From: Hyphomicrobiales bacterium
GTDB lineage: Bacteria; Pseudomonadota; Alphaproteobacteria; Rhizobiales; Rhizobiaceae
Direction: 5' to 3'
Length of the DNA: 64,000 bases
Assembly (NCBI GenBank): GCA_003577315.1
Contig: QEVK01000018.1
Coordinates: forward strand, 44,272 to 108,271
A program made the position numbers and the translations under genes. Positions 1-9,107 of the stretch are shown one piece after another. Positions within the stretch are counted from its first letter, which is position 1. The number at the start of each line of letters is the position of its first letter. The notes beneath the pieces were generated by a model. The model was not told the DNA's origin. It did not search any database and worked only from the letters and a program-made list of their open reading frames with translations.

Positions 1-743
1 GTCTCCCGGCCGATCTCGGCCACGGCCGCGCCGTCGACGAAATTGTCGACCCTGTCGAGCTTGACCCGCTTGCCGGCCTCGAGGCTGCGCCGCAGGCTCG
101 GCCCTCCCGACGGCTCGGCGAAGACGAAGCGCGCCGTCGAGCCGGTCTCCTCGAAATAGCGCGTCACCCCCGCCGACAGGCCGCCGCCGCCCACCGGCAG
201 CACGACGATCTCGGGCGAGACACCCTGCGGCATCTGCGCGGCGATCTCGTGGGCGACGCTCGCCTGCCCCTCGATGATGTCCCTGTGGTCGAAGGGCGGC
301 ACCATCAGCCCGCCGCTCTCAGCGGCGAAATCGAGCGCGGCGCGGTAGCAGTCGTCGAAGAAGTCGCCGATCAGGCGGATCTCGACCGCGCCGCCGCCGA
401 ACATCCGCGTCTTGTCGATCTTCTGCTGCGGCGTCGTCACCGGCATGAAGACGACGCCCTTGCGGCCGAAATGCCGGCACACATAGGCGAAGCCCTGGGC
501 GTGGTTGCCGGCCGAGGCGCAGACGAACACCTGCGCGCCGCCGTCGGCGGCCAGCGCCTTGCGGAAGAAGTTGAACGCACCCCTGATCTTGTAGGAGCGC
601 ACCGGCGACAGGTCCTCGCGCTTGAGGAAGATGCGCGCCCCGGTCTTGCGCGACAGGTAGTCGTTCTCCTGCAACGGCGTTTCCGCGAAAAGCGGCCGCA
701 TCGCCTCGGCCGCGCGCGCAACATCGCGGGGAAATGCCGCCAT
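1..743 (-). CDS. ilvA: Threonine dehydratase (threonine ammonia-lyase), 5' part only
   Basis: The gene starts at an ATG at 743 and runs off the left edge, so only about 247 N-terminal residues are visible. The PLP-dependent fold is clear: the Schiff-base lysine lies in RSYKIRGAFNFF, the substrate loop is ASAGNHAQG, and the phosphate-binding glycine loop is PVGGGGLSAG. Family knowledge: the enzyme deaminates L-threonine to 2-oxobutanoate, the first step of isoleucine synthesis, in the cytoplasm. Whether a C-terminal ACT-like regulatory domain is present cannot be seen, so a biosynthetic or catabolic form cannot be decided. It is divergent from trkH, with about 90 bases between the two starts. 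Confidence 0.93.
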   Translation of the reverse strand, partial: MAAFPRDVARAAEAMRPLFAETPLQENDYLSRKTGARIFLKREDLSPVRSYKIRGAFNFFRKALAADGGAQVFVCASAGNHAQGFAYVCRHFGRKGVVFMPVTTPQQKIDKTRMFGGGAVEIRLIGDFFDDCYRAALDFAAESGGLMVPPFDHRDIIEGQASVAHEIAAQMPQGVSPEIVVLPVGGGGLSAGVTRYFEETGSTARFVFAEPSGGPSLRRSLEAGKRVKLDRVDNFVDGAAVAEIGRE

Positions 744-832
744 TCGATCGTCTCCACCGGGCTTTTCGCCCGCTATTGCACAAACGCGCCGATGACGCCA
801 CTGTCGCGGCACAGTGTCGGGGGATTCGTTCC

Positions 833-2293
833 GTGCAGTACTCGGCCGCCCGCGCCGCGATCCACATCGCCTCGGTGTTCGCGATCTATCTTTCCTTCGC
901 CATGCTGGCGCCGGCTGCCGTCGATCTCTACTACGGCAACGACGACTGGATGGTGTTCGCCTTCTCCGCCTTCTTCACCGGCGGGCTGGCGCTGGCCTGC
1001 GCGCTGGCGACGCAAGGGCGTCCGCCGCCGATCTCCTCGCGCTTCGGCTTCCTCGTCGTCAACCTTCTGTGGCTGACCACCAGCGCCGTCAGCGCCGTGC
1101 CGCTCTACGCCGCCGCCTCGCTCGACCTGACGCTGGCGGAGGCGGTGTTCGAGGCCGTCTCGGGCATCACCGCCACCGGCGCGACCGTGGTCAACGGGCT
1201 CGACGGCCTGCCGCCCGGCATCCTGCTGTGGCGCTCGCTGCTGCAATGGATGGGCGGGCTCGGCATCATCGCGCTCGGCCTGTTCGTGCTGCCCTTCCTC
1301 AACATCGGCGGCATCTCCTATTTCAGGATCGAATCGGCCACCGTCACCGACCGGCCGTTCGAGCGGCTGTCGACCTACGTCACCAGCCTGATCGGCATCT
1401 ATTCGGCGCTCACCCTGCTGTGCGCCATCTGCTACGCGGCGGCCGGCATGAGCGGCTTCAACGCGCTCAACCACGCGCTGACCACGATCTCCACCGCGGG
1501 CTTTTCCACCCACGACGCCTCGATGGGCGTCTATGCCGACAATTTCGCGATCCTGTGGACCGGCATCGTGTTCATGTTCATCGGCGCGCTGCCCTTCGCG
1601 GTCATGATCCTGGTCGTCGCCTCCGGGCGGATCGAGGCGCTGCGCGACCCGCAGATCCGCGTCTTCGCCTCCTATGTCGTGGTGTTCGTGGCCGCCGTGG
1701 CGATAAACCTGCGCCTGTCGACGGGCTTGCCCTTCCTCGACGCGCTGACCTATTCGGCGTTCAACTTCGTGTCGATCATCACCACCACCGGCTTCGCGAC
1801 CGAGGACTACACGCTGTGGGGGCCGTTCATGGTCGCCTGCGCGCTGGTCGCCACCTTCCTCGGCGGCTGCTCGGGCTCGACCTCCGGCGGCGTCAAGGCG
1901 TACCGCTTCGTCATCGTGGCCAAGCTGCTGGCCAACGGCATCAAGCGCCTCATCTATCCCAACGCCGTGGTCTCCGTGCGCTACGGCGACCGGCTGGTGG
2001 ACGAGGCGGTCCAGCACGCGGTGGTGCTGTTCATCTCGGCCTTCGTCACCATCTGGCTGTTGCTGACGATGCTTCTGGCGGCGACCGGCCTCGACATCCT
2101 CACCGCGCTGTCGGGCGCGCTGACCTGCCTCGCCAATGTCGGGCCGGGCATCGGCGACCTGATCGGCCCGGCCGGCAACTTCTCGGCGGTGCCGGACGCC
2201 GCCAAATGGCTGCTGGCGCTCGCCATGCTGCTCGGGCGGCTGGAGATCCTGGCCGTGCTGGTCATCGCCTCGCCGGCGTTCTGGCGGCGCTGA
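833..2293 (+). CDS. trkH: TrkH-family potassium uptake channel subunit
   Basis: This is an inner-membrane protein of about 486 residues with many hydrophobic segments and the four pseudo-repeats of the Trk/Ktr/HKT fold. The four filter loops are visible as SGITATGATVV, ISTAGFST, ITTTGFATED and CLANVGPGIG, and the conserved GGCSGSTSGGVKAYR loop follows the third. Known role: K+ uptake, gated by a cytoplasmic TrkA/KtrA-type subunit that is not encoded here. I chose the GTG at 833, which follows a G-rich stretch suited to ribosome binding. An in-frame ATG at 734 would overlap the divergent ilvA start and add a non-hydrophobic extension, so it is less likely. Confidence 0.92.
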   Translation: MQYSAARAAIHIASVFAIYLSFAMLAPAAVDLYYGNDDWMVFAFSAFFTGGLALACALATQGRPPPISSRFGFLVVNLLWLTTSAVSAVPLYAAASLDLTLAEAVFEAVSGITATGATVVNGLDGLPPGILLWRSLLQWMGGLGIIALGLFVLPFLNIGGISYFRIESATVTDRPFERLSTYVTSLIGIYSALTLLCAICYAAAGMSGFNALNHALTTISTAGFSTHDASMGVYADNFAILWTGIVFMFIGALPFAVMILVVASGRIEALRDPQIRVFASYVVVFVAAVAINLRLSTGLPFLDALTYSAFNFVSIITTTGFATEDYTLWGPFMVACALVATFLGGCSGSTSGGVKAYRFVIVAKLLANGIKRLIYPNAVVSVRYGDRLVDEAVQHAVVLFISAFVTIWLLLTMLLAATGLDILTALSGALTCLANVGPGIGDLIGPAGNFSAVPDAAKWLLALAMLLGRLEILAVLVIASPAFWRR

Positions 2294-2361
2294 CGGCTTG
2301 CCATCGGCGGCGCGCCGCGATAGCGGATGGATGGGGTGACCGTCGGCAGAGGAGTCTTGCG

Positions 2362-3528
2362 TTGAGCCGCCCACGCTACGTCGCCGCAGCTTTCGCGCTG
2401 GCAACCGCCCTCGCCCTTTCGGGCTGCGCCGGCGGCGGCACGCATCGCCTGCTCGACGCGGTCGCGGCCGAGCCGGACGCGATCCTCGCCACCCATCGCA
2501 TCCTCGTCGTCACCACCCGCGCCGAGGCGCAGGACCGCAAGGAGGTGTTCGGCGGCGAGCGCAGCGTCGATCTGAACTTCGCCCGCGTCGACGTCAGCCT
2601 GCCCGGGACCCACGTGCCCGGCAGGGTCGAGCAGCCGCGCAGCGACGCCCGGCGCGACCCCGCGCGCCATGTCGCAGCCGGCGAGGTGGCGCTCTACCGC
2701 TCGCGGGACGGCTTCGCGAGGACGCTGCGCGACAGGCTGAGGCAGACGGACGGCCGCGCGCTGGTCTTCGTCCACGGCTACCGCACGCCGTTCGACAATT
2801 CCGTCTACCGGGCGGCGCAGATCGTCCACGATTCCGGCTATCGCGGCACGCCGGTCCTGTTCTCCTGGGCCTCGACGGGGCGCACGGTCGACTACATCTA
2901 CGACAACAACTCCGCCACCGTCGCCCGCGACGGGCTGGAGGAGACGCTGCGCATGCTGCGCGCGGCGGGGGCGCAGCGCATCGACATCGTCGCCCACTCG
3001 ATGGGCAACTGGCTGACGATGGAGGCGCTGCGCCAGATCGCCATCGCCGGCGACCGCGGCCTCTCAGGCCGCCTCGGCGACATCATCCTCGCCTCGCCGG
3101 ACATCGACGTCGACGTCTTCAAGAGCCAGCTTCGCCGTCTCGGCCGGCCCGACCAGCCGGTGTTCGTCATCGTCTCGCGCGACGACCGGGCGCTGCTGGC
3201 CTCCTCGATCATCGCCGGCAACCGCCCGCGCGTCGGCGACTACGGCAACGACGCCGACCTCGCCAGCCTCGGCGTCACCGTGGTCGACATCTCCGGCGTC
3301 TCGGCCGGCGACAGGCTGAACCACGCCAAGTTCGCCGACAACCCGCTGATGGTGCAGTTGCTGGGCCAGCGGCTCAACGAGGACGACATGCTGGCCGGCA
3401 GCCGCGACGACGTCTCGCGGCGCATCGAGAGCCTGGCCAAGGGCCTCGGCCAGACGCTGGGCTCGGCGGCCGAGATCATCATCACCACGCCGCTGGAAGT
3501 CATCAGCATCGCCGTCGGTGGCCGCTGA
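2362..3528 (+). CDS. DUF900-family alpha/beta hydrolase lipoprotein
   Basis: The protein is 388 residues from a TTG at 2362, preceded by GGAG seven bases upstream. It opens with a short hydrophobic signal and a lipobox (LALSGC), so it is probably a lipoprotein. The hydrolase core follows: LVFVHGYRTPFDN as the oxyanion/strand region, VLFSWASTG, and the nucleophile elbow IVAHSMGNW with its serine. ASPDIDVDVF and NHAKFADN give likely acid and histidine positions. DUF900 proteins are esterase-like but their substrates are not established. It follows trkH in the same direction with a gap of about 70 bases; co-transcription is possible but not shown. Confidence 0.85.
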   Translation: MSRPRYVAAAFALATALALSGCAGGGTHRLLDAVAAEPDAILATHRILVVTTRAEAQDRKEVFGGERSVDLNFARVDVSLPGTHVPGRVEQPRSDARRDPARHVAAGEVALYRSRDGFARTLRDRLRQTDGRALVFVHGYRTPFDNSVYRAAQIVHDSGYRGTPVLFSWASTGRTVDYIYDNNSATVARDGLEETLRMLRAAGAQRIDIVAHSMGNWLTMEALRQIAIAGDRGLSGRLGDIILASPDIDVDVFKSQLRRLGRPDQPVFVIVSRDDRALLASSIIAGNRPRVGDYGNDADLASLGVTVVDISGVSAGDRLNHAKFADNPLMVQLLGQRLNEDDMLAGSRDDVSRRIESLAKGLGQTLGSAAEIIITTPLEVISIAVGGR

Positions 3529-3552
3529 GCCGGCCGGCCGCCGGACCGCCGG

Positions 3553-5370
3553 TCACAGGAAGAGGTCGACCTTCTCGAACCGCGTCACGTCGACGAGGCC
3601 GATGTCGGAGATGCGCAGCTCCGGGATCACCACCAGCGCCAGCAGCGAGTGCTGCATGTAGGCGTTGTTGAGCGTGCAGCCCATGTCGCGCATCGCCGCC
3701 GTCAGCTTCGCCGCCTTCTGCGCCACGACCTCGGCCCGCTCGTCCGACATCAGCCCGGCGATGGGCATCTCGACCAGCGCGATCTCCTTGCCCTGACAGA
3801 ACAGCACCACGCCGCCGCCGATCTCGCCCAGCCGGTTGGCGGCCAGCGCCATGTCGGCCTTGGCTGTGCCGACCACGATCATGTGGTGCGAATCGTGCGC
3901 CACGGTCGAGGCCAGCGCGCAGTCCTTCATGTAGCCGAAGCCGGAGACGAAGCCGTTGGCGACCTTGCCGGTGCCGCGATGACGCTCGACCAGCGCGATC
4001 TGGCAGACGTCGTTCTCGCGGTCCATGGCGACGATCCCGTCGGTCACGGCAAGGTCGGCCTCCAGCGCCCGCGTCGGCGCCTGGTTCTCGATGACGCCGA
4101 TGACCCGCGCCCTGACCTCGTGCGCGCCCTCGGGTGCTGCGATGTCGAAGTCGGCGGCGGCAAGCTTCCTGCCGAGCTTCACCGTCTTCTTGGCCCGGGC
4201 CGGATAGTCGTAGGGCGCGATCTCGACCTCGAGCCGCCCGCCCCTGGCCAGCCGCACGCCGCGGCAAAACACCTCGTCGATGGCGAGCGCGGCGAGATCG
4301 GAGACGATAAGGAGGTCGGCGAGCCGGCCGGGAGCGATCGAGCCCAGCTCGCGCTCCAGCCGGAAGTGCTGGGCGGTGTTGAGCGTCGCCATCTGGATCG
4401 CCGTCACGGGCTTCAGCCCCTGCGCGATGGCGTGGCGCACCACACGGTCCATGTGGCCGTCATGGACCAGCGTGCCGGAATGGCTGTCGTCGGTGCACAG
4501 GATGAAGTTGCGCGGGTCGAGCCCCTTCTCCGTCACCGCCCGGATCTGGCTCGCCACGTCGTACCAGGCCGAGCCGAGCCTGAGCATCGCCTTCATGCCC
4601 TGGCGCACGCGCGCCACCGCGTCCTCGACCGTCGTGCCCTCGTGGTCGTCCTCCGGGCCGCCGGCGACATAGCCGTGGAAGGCGAGGCCGAGATCGCGCG
4701 AGGCGTAGTGGCCGCCGACCGTCTTGCCCGCCCTCGCGGTCGCCGCGATCTCGGCCACCATCAGCCTGTCGTTGCCGGCGACGCCCGGGAAGTTCATCAC
4801 CTCGCCGAGGCCCACGATGTTCTCCCACGTCATCGCCTCGGCCACGTCTTGCGCCGTCAGATGCGCGCCGGCGTTCTCCAGCCCCGGCGCCGAGGGCACG
4901 CAGGACGGCATCTGCACATGCACGTTGACCGGCATGGCCAGCGCCTCGTCGTGCATCAGCCGCACGCCTTCCAGCCCGAGCACGTTGGCGATCTCGTGCG
5001 GATCGATGAACATCGAGGTGGTGCCGTGCGGGATGACGGCGCGGCAGAACTCGGTGACCGTGACCATGCCGCTCTCGACATGCATGTGGCCGTCGCACAG
5101 GCCGGGCACCAGATAGCGCCCGCCGGCATCGACCACCTTCGTGCCCGCGCCGATGGCGTGCGAGGCGTCGGGCCCGCAATAGGCGAAGCGGCCGGCGGCG
5201 ATGGCGAGGTCGGTGGCCGGTATCACCTCGCCGGAATGGACGTTGACCCAGCGGCCGTTGCGCACCACGAGGTCGGCGGGCTTCCTGCCCGTGGCGACGT
5301 CGACCAGATGCGGGGCGACCTCGACCCAGGGCCTGGGGCGCGAGAAGGCGGCCTTCGTTTTGGCGGGCAT
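3553..5370 (-). CDS. ade: Adenine deaminase
   Basis: 605 residues, the normal length for the Ade amidohydrolase family. Metal-binding and family motifs are visible: GLCDGHMHVESGM near residue 90, FIDPHEIANV, and CTDDSHSGTLVHDG around residue 290. The C-terminal domain carries AHDSHHMIVVG and GGGVVLFCQG. The enzyme hydrolyses adenine to hypoxanthine and ammonia in purine salvage or catabolism. The gene converges on the DUF900 gene and lies just downstream of an AsnC-type regulator gene on the same strand, 85 bases away. A link with that regulator is possible, but the regulator is better placed to act on the divergent dehydrogenase. Confidence 0.95.
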   Translation of the reverse strand: MPAKTKAAFSRPRPWVEVAPHLVDVATGRKPADLVVRNGRWVNVHSGEVIPATDLAIAAGRFAYCGPDASHAIGAGTKVVDAGGRYLVPGLCDGHMHVESGMVTVTEFCRAVIPHGTTSMFIDPHEIANVLGLEGVRLMHDEALAMPVNVHVQMPSCVPSAPGLENAGAHLTAQDVAEAMTWENIVGLGEVMNFPGVAGNDRLMVAEIAATARAGKTVGGHYASRDLGLAFHGYVAGGPEDDHEGTTVEDAVARVRQGMKAMLRLGSAWYDVASQIRAVTEKGLDPRNFILCTDDSHSGTLVHDGHMDRVVRHAIAQGLKPVTAIQMATLNTAQHFRLERELGSIAPGRLADLLIVSDLAALAIDEVFCRGVRLARGGRLEVEIAPYDYPARAKKTVKLGRKLAAADFDIAAPEGAHEVRARVIGVIENQAPTRALEADLAVTDGIVAMDRENDVCQIALVERHRGTGKVANGFVSGFGYMKDCALASTVAHDSHHMIVVGTAKADMALAANRLGEIGGGVVLFCQGKEIALVEMPIAGLMSDERAEVVAQKAAKLTAAMRDMGCTLNNAYMQHSLLALVVIPELRISDIGLVDVTRFEKVDLFL

Positions 5371-5455
5371 TGCGGAATCTCCCTTTTGCGCGACTGTGCC
5401 ACCGAGGACATGGCCGAGGCAATGGCGCGGCCGGCGCGGCGAGAGGGCGAGGCCG

Positions 5456-5908
5456 TCAGCGGTCGAACTTGGTCGCCATGATGACCGAGGTCTGCGTGCG
5501 CTCCACGCCTTCGAGCGCGCCGATGCGGTCGACCACCTCGTCGAGCGCGGCGACCGAGCCCGCCGCCACCACGGCCATCAGGTCGACCTCGCCGCTGATC
5601 GAGTGAAGCGTGCGCACCTCGCGTATGTCCTTCAGCTCCGCGATGGTCGGCACCGCGTGCTTGGGCTTGACCGTGATCATCACATAGGCGCGCACCAGCG
5701 CCCGCTCCGCCGCCGTGCTCAGGCGCACCGTATAGCCGGCGATCATGCCGCTGCGCTCCAGCCGCTCGATTCGCGCCTGGACCGTGGTGCGCGACAGGCC
5801 GAGCCGGCGCGCCAGCTCCGAGACCGGCGCGCGCGCATTCTCCGCCAGCAGCGACAGAAGCAGCTCGTCCTTGTCGTTTCTTTTCATATTGCCGAAAGCC
5901 TTCGTCAT
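5456..5908 (-). CDS. Lrp/AsnC-family transcriptional regulator
   Basis: 150 residues (or 143 from a second ATG at 5887). The N-terminal winged helix-turn-helix is clear: DELLLSLLAENARAPVSELA, then LGLSRTTVQARIERLERSG. The C-terminal RAM domain follows with AYVMITVKPKHAV and GEVDLMAVVAAGSV. Members bind amino acids and form octamers that wrap promoter DNA. The gene is divergent from the saccharopine-dehydrogenase-like gene starting at 6010, the classic arrangement for a regulator and its target. The intergenic stretch 5909-6009 is AT-rich for this genome and is the likely operator. The effector is unknown. Confidence 0.92.
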   Translation of the reverse strand: MTKAFGNMKRNDKDELLLSLLAENARAPVSELARRLGLSRTTVQARIERLERSGMIAGYTVRLSTAAERALVRAYVMITVKPKHAVPTIAELKDIREVRTLHSISGEVDLMAVVAAGSVAALDEVVDRIGALEGVERTQTSVIMATKFDR

Positions 5909-6009
5909 TTCGCACGATCAAATACGAAACATCATAAGTTCAGCGGTTTGAAATGCAAAGGCATTCATGGCCTTCTGTCAGGGACATGCAGGAACGGAGG
6001 AAACACCCC

Positions 6010-7143
6010 ATGAAGGAGCCGATGCCCGTGAAAGAGCCGGTCAGGGAGATCGTCGTCGTCGGGGCCGGCAAGATCGGCTCGACCATCGCCCTGATGCTGG
6101 CCGAGACCGGCGACTACCGGGTGGTGCTGACCGACCGCGACCCAGCCCGGCTCGCGGCGGCGGAACGGCACGGCAACGTCGGGACGGCGACGGTGGACAT
6201 CGGCGACCGGCGCGCGCTTCAGGCGCTGCTTGCCGGCCGCTTCGCGGTGCTGAGCGCCGCCCCCTTCCACCTGACGACGGCGATCGCCGAGGCGGCGGCA
6301 GCGGCGAACGTCCACTATCTCGACCTGACCGAGGACGTCGCCTCGACGAAGCGGGTCAAGGAGCTGGCGAGGGATGCGAAGACCGCCTTCATCCCGCAAT
6401 GCGGCCTTGCGCCCGGCTTCATCTCCATCGTCGCCCACGACCTCGCCAGCCGCTTCGAGCGCCTCGACACGGTGCGGCTGCGCGTCGGCGCGCTGCCGCA
6501 ATATCCGTCGAACGCGCTCAACTACAACCTGACCTGGAGCACGGACGGCATCATCAACGAGTATATCGAGCCGTGCGAGGCCATCGTCGACGGCCGGCTG
6601 GCGCAGGTTCCCGCGATGGAGGAGCGCGAGGAGTTCTCGCTCGACGGCGTCACCTACGAGGCGTTCAACACCTCCGGCGGCCTCGGCACGCTGTGCGAGA
6701 CGCTGGCCGGCAAGGTGCGCACGCTCAACTACCGCACCATCCGCTATCCCGGCCACGCCGCGATCATGAAGATGCTGCTCAACGACCTCAACCTACGCAA
6801 CCGCCGCGACCTGCTCAAGGACATCCTCGAGCAGGCGCTGCCGGCGACGGCGCAGGACGTGGTCATCGTCTTCGTCACCGTCAGCGGCATCAAGGACGGC
6901 CGGCTGATGCAGGAGACCTACGCCCACAAGATCTACAGCGGCTTCGTCGCCGGCCGGCCGCGCAGCGCGATCCAGATCACCACCGCGGCCGGCATCTGCG
7001 CCGTGCTCGACCTGCTCGCGGCGGGGCGCCTGCCGCAAAAGGGCTTCGTGAGGCAGGAGGAGATCGCGCTCGCCGATTTCCTCGCCAACCGCTTCGGCCG
7101 GCGCTACGCCGCCGAGGCGGCCGCCCGCGGCGCGGCCGCCTGA
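6010..7143 (+). CDS. Saccharopine dehydrogenase-like NAD(P)-dependent amino acid dehydrogenase
   Basis: 377 residues from an ATG at 6010, with GGAGG nine bases upstream; an in-frame start at 5953 lacks such a site. A Rossmann fold opens the protein (IVVVGAGKIGSTIALML, then VLTDRD). The catalytic/dimer domain contains YLDLTED, CGLAPGFISIVAH and the TSGGLGTLCETLAGKV loop. This resembles the lysine 6-dehydrogenase / saccharopine reductase group, which oxidises basic amino acids or cleaves imine conjugates. The divergent AsnC regulator supports amino acid catabolism. The substrate is not decided by the sequence; lysine, a polyamine conjugate or another diamino acid are all possible. Confidence 0.8.
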   Translation: MKEPMPVKEPVREIVVVGAGKIGSTIALMLAETGDYRVVLTDRDPARLAAAERHGNVGTATVDIGDRRALQALLAGRFAVLSAAPFHLTTAIAEAAAAANVHYLDLTEDVASTKRVKELARDAKTAFIPQCGLAPGFISIVAHDLASRFERLDTVRLRVGALPQYPSNALNYNLTWSTDGIINEYIEPCEAIVDGRLAQVPAMEEREEFSLDGVTYEAFNTSGGLGTLCETLAGKVRTLNYRTIRYPGHAAIMKMLLNDLNLRNRRDLLKDILEQALPATAQDVVIVFVTVSGIKDGRLMQETYAHKIYSGFVAGRPRSAIQITTAAGICAVLDLLAAGRLPQKGFVRQEEIALADFLANRFGRRYAAEAAARGAAA

Positions 7144-7150
7144 TCGTCCC

Positions 7151-8434
7151 TCAGAAGCCCGAGACGCGCGGCAGCCACGTCGACAGCGACGGGATGAAGG
7201 TCAGCAGAAGCAGAACCAGGATGTGCGCGAGGAAGAAGGGCGGCATCTCGCGGATGATCGCGCCCACCCTCAGCTTCACCGCCGACGACACCACGAACAA
7301 CAGCGCCCCCACGGGCGGCGTGATCAGGCCGATGGTCAGGTTGAGGATCACCACCATGGCGAAATGGATCGGGTCGATGCCGAGCGAATGGGCGATGGGG
7401 GCGAGGATCGGCACCAGCACCATGACGCCGGGCAGCGGGTCCATGAACAGGCCGAACACCAGGAGCAGCAGGTTGACCGCGAGCAGGAAGACGATCGGGC
7501 TCAGGTCCCACGACACGATGGTCTCGGCCAGTTGCTGCGGCACGCTCTCGATGATCAGGACCCAGGCGAAGGCGCGCGCCGCCGCGAGGATCAGGAGCAC
7601 GGCGATGGAGATCAGCGCGGCGCGGAAGATGATCGAGGGAATGTCCTTCAGCCTGAGAGAGCGGTAGAGGAACATGCCGCAGACGAGCGCGTAGAAGATG
7701 GCGACGACGGAAGCCTCCGTCGGCGTGAAGATGCCGGCGCGGATGCCGCCGATGATGATGACGATGAGCAGCAGCGCCGGCAGGGCGTAGACGGTGGTGC
7801 GCACCATCTCGCGGCCGGACGGGCGCGGGTCGCCGCCGCGATAGCCGCGCCTGCGCGAGACGTAGAAGTTGGCGGCGCACAGCGCGATGGCGATGATGAC
7901 GCCCGGCACCATGCCGGCGATGAACAGCGCGCCGACCGAGACCTCCTCGACCTGCAACGCATAGACGATCATGATGATGGAAGGCGGGATGATCGGCCCC
8001 ATGACGGCGGCCGAGGCGGTCAGCGCGCCGGCATAGGACTTGTCGTAGCCGCTCTTCTCCATCATGCGGATCATCATCGCCCCGGGGCCGGCGGCGTCGG
8101 CCAGCGCCGAGCCGGAAATGCCGGAAAACAGCGCCGCCGAGATGACGTTGGCGTAGCCGAGGCCGCCGCGCAGATGGCCGACGAACTGCGAGGCGAAGCG
8201 CAGGAGCACATAGGTCATCGCCCCGCCGGTCATCAGCTCGGCGGCGAGGATGAAGAACGGAACCGCCATCAGCGGGAACGAGTCGAGGCCGGAGAACATC
8301 TCCTTGACCACGACGAGGTAGGGATAGCTGCTGCCCAGCGCCACGGCGACGAAGGCCGAGATGGCCAGCACGAAGGCGATCGGGAATCCCATCGCCAGAA
8401 GAACGACGAAAGAGATGAAGAGTATCCAGGCCAC
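7151..8434 (-). CDS. dctM: TRAP transporter large permease subunit (DctM family)
   Basis: 427 residues, almost entirely hydrophobic, with about a dozen predicted membrane spans, as usual for the 12-helix DctM subunit of the ion transporter superfamily. Typical features include the N-terminal GFPIAFVLAISAF segment, SGISGSALADAAGPGAMMI near residue 110 and the re-entrant VNLLLLVFGLFMDPLPG and LTIGLITPPVGALLFV motifs. It forms the transport core, coupled to Na+ or H+ in the inner membrane. It is the last gene of dctP-dctQ-dctM on the minus strand and ends 7 bases from the convergent dehydrogenase gene. Confidence 0.94.
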   Translation of the reverse strand: MAWILFISFVVLLAMGFPIAFVLAISAFVAVALGSSYPYLVVVKEMFSGLDSFPLMAVPFFILAAELMTGGAMTYVLLRFASQFVGHLRGGLGYANVISAALFSGISGSALADAAGPGAMMIRMMEKSGYDKSYAGALTASAAVMGPIIPPSIIMIVYALQVEEVSVGALFIAGMVPGVIIAIALCAANFYVSRRRGYRGGDPRPSGREMVRTTVYALPALLLIVIIIGGIRAGIFTPTEASVVAIFYALVCGMFLYRSLRLKDIPSIIFRAALISIAVLLILAAARAFAWVLIIESVPQQLAETIVSWDLSPIVFLLAVNLLLLVFGLFMDPLPGVMVLVPILAPIAHSLGIDPIHFAMVVILNLTIGLITPPVGALLFVVSSAVKLRVGAIIREMPPFFLAHILVLLLLTFIPSLSTWLPRVSGF

Positions 8435-8504
8435 GCTTTGTCCCCTTCGGTGAGGCGCTGCGGTTCGCCGTGCGACCGCCCGGCCGCATCGGAAGAAATC
8501 CCGT

Positions 8505-9023
8505 TCAGGCGCTCAGGCTGCCGGAAAGGTCGCCCGGCACGTCGGCCGCTTCCTTGAAGCGGTTCTCCGCCACGTAGCCGCGCACGATCAGGAGCAGATG
8601 CACCGTCAGCAGCGCGAATCCGACCGGAATGGCGGCGTAGACGGTGCTGAAGGGAATGCGCGTCGCCGGCGTGAGCTGGAAGCGCATGCGCATCGCGTAA
8701 TTGTAGCCGACCCAGATCATGACCGCGAAGAAGGCCAGCAGCGCCAGGACGATGAAGGCCCGCAACAGTCGCTGCGCCTTCGGCGACATCGCCTCCATGA
8801 CGTTGCCGATCGCCACGTGCCCGCCATAGCGCAGGGTCAGGCCGGCGCCGAGGAACGTCATCCACACCATCATGTAGCGCGCCACCTCCTCAGCCCACGG
8901 GATCGAGAAGTTGGTCAGGTAGCGCAGCGCCACATTGGCGAAGACGATGACCGACATCGCGCCGAGAAGGAGGATGAGGGCCCATTTGTTGAGCTCGACG
9001 AACACGGTCTCGAGTGTCTTCAC
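8505..9023 (-). CDS. dctQ: TRAP transporter small permease subunit (DctQ family)
   Basis: 172 residues with four hydrophobic segments, the standard topology for DctQ. The signature IPWAEEVARYMMVWMTFLGAG lies near residues 40-60, with LRYGGHVAI following. It partners the large permease and is required for transport, although it has no known catalytic part of its own. It sits between dctP (85 bases upstream) and dctM (70 bases downstream) on the same strand, so one operon is likely. The moderate gaps leave room for separate translation signals. Confidence 0.92.
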   Translation of the reverse strand: MKTLETVFVELNKWALILLLGAMSVIVFANVALRYLTNFSIPWAEEVARYMMVWMTFLGAGLTLRYGGHVAIGNVMEAMSPKAQRLLRAFIVLALLAFFAVMIWVGYNYAMRMRFQLTPATRIPFSTVYAAIPVGFALLTVHLLLIVRGYVAENRFKEAADVPGDLSGSLSA

Positions 9024-9107
9024 GGCTTGTCCTCCCCTGAGGCTGCCGGCAGGGAGCTGGTCCCTGCCGGCGCGGCCGGCCGTTGCCGGCGTTCCGGTCC
9101 GGCGGAC

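Noticed and set aside
773..2404. Long minus-strand open frame of 543 codons across trkH
   Set aside because: It is antisense to a clear TrkH gene, and its translation is a low-complexity Arg/Asp/His/Gly/Gln mixture typical of the complementary strand in high-GC DNA.
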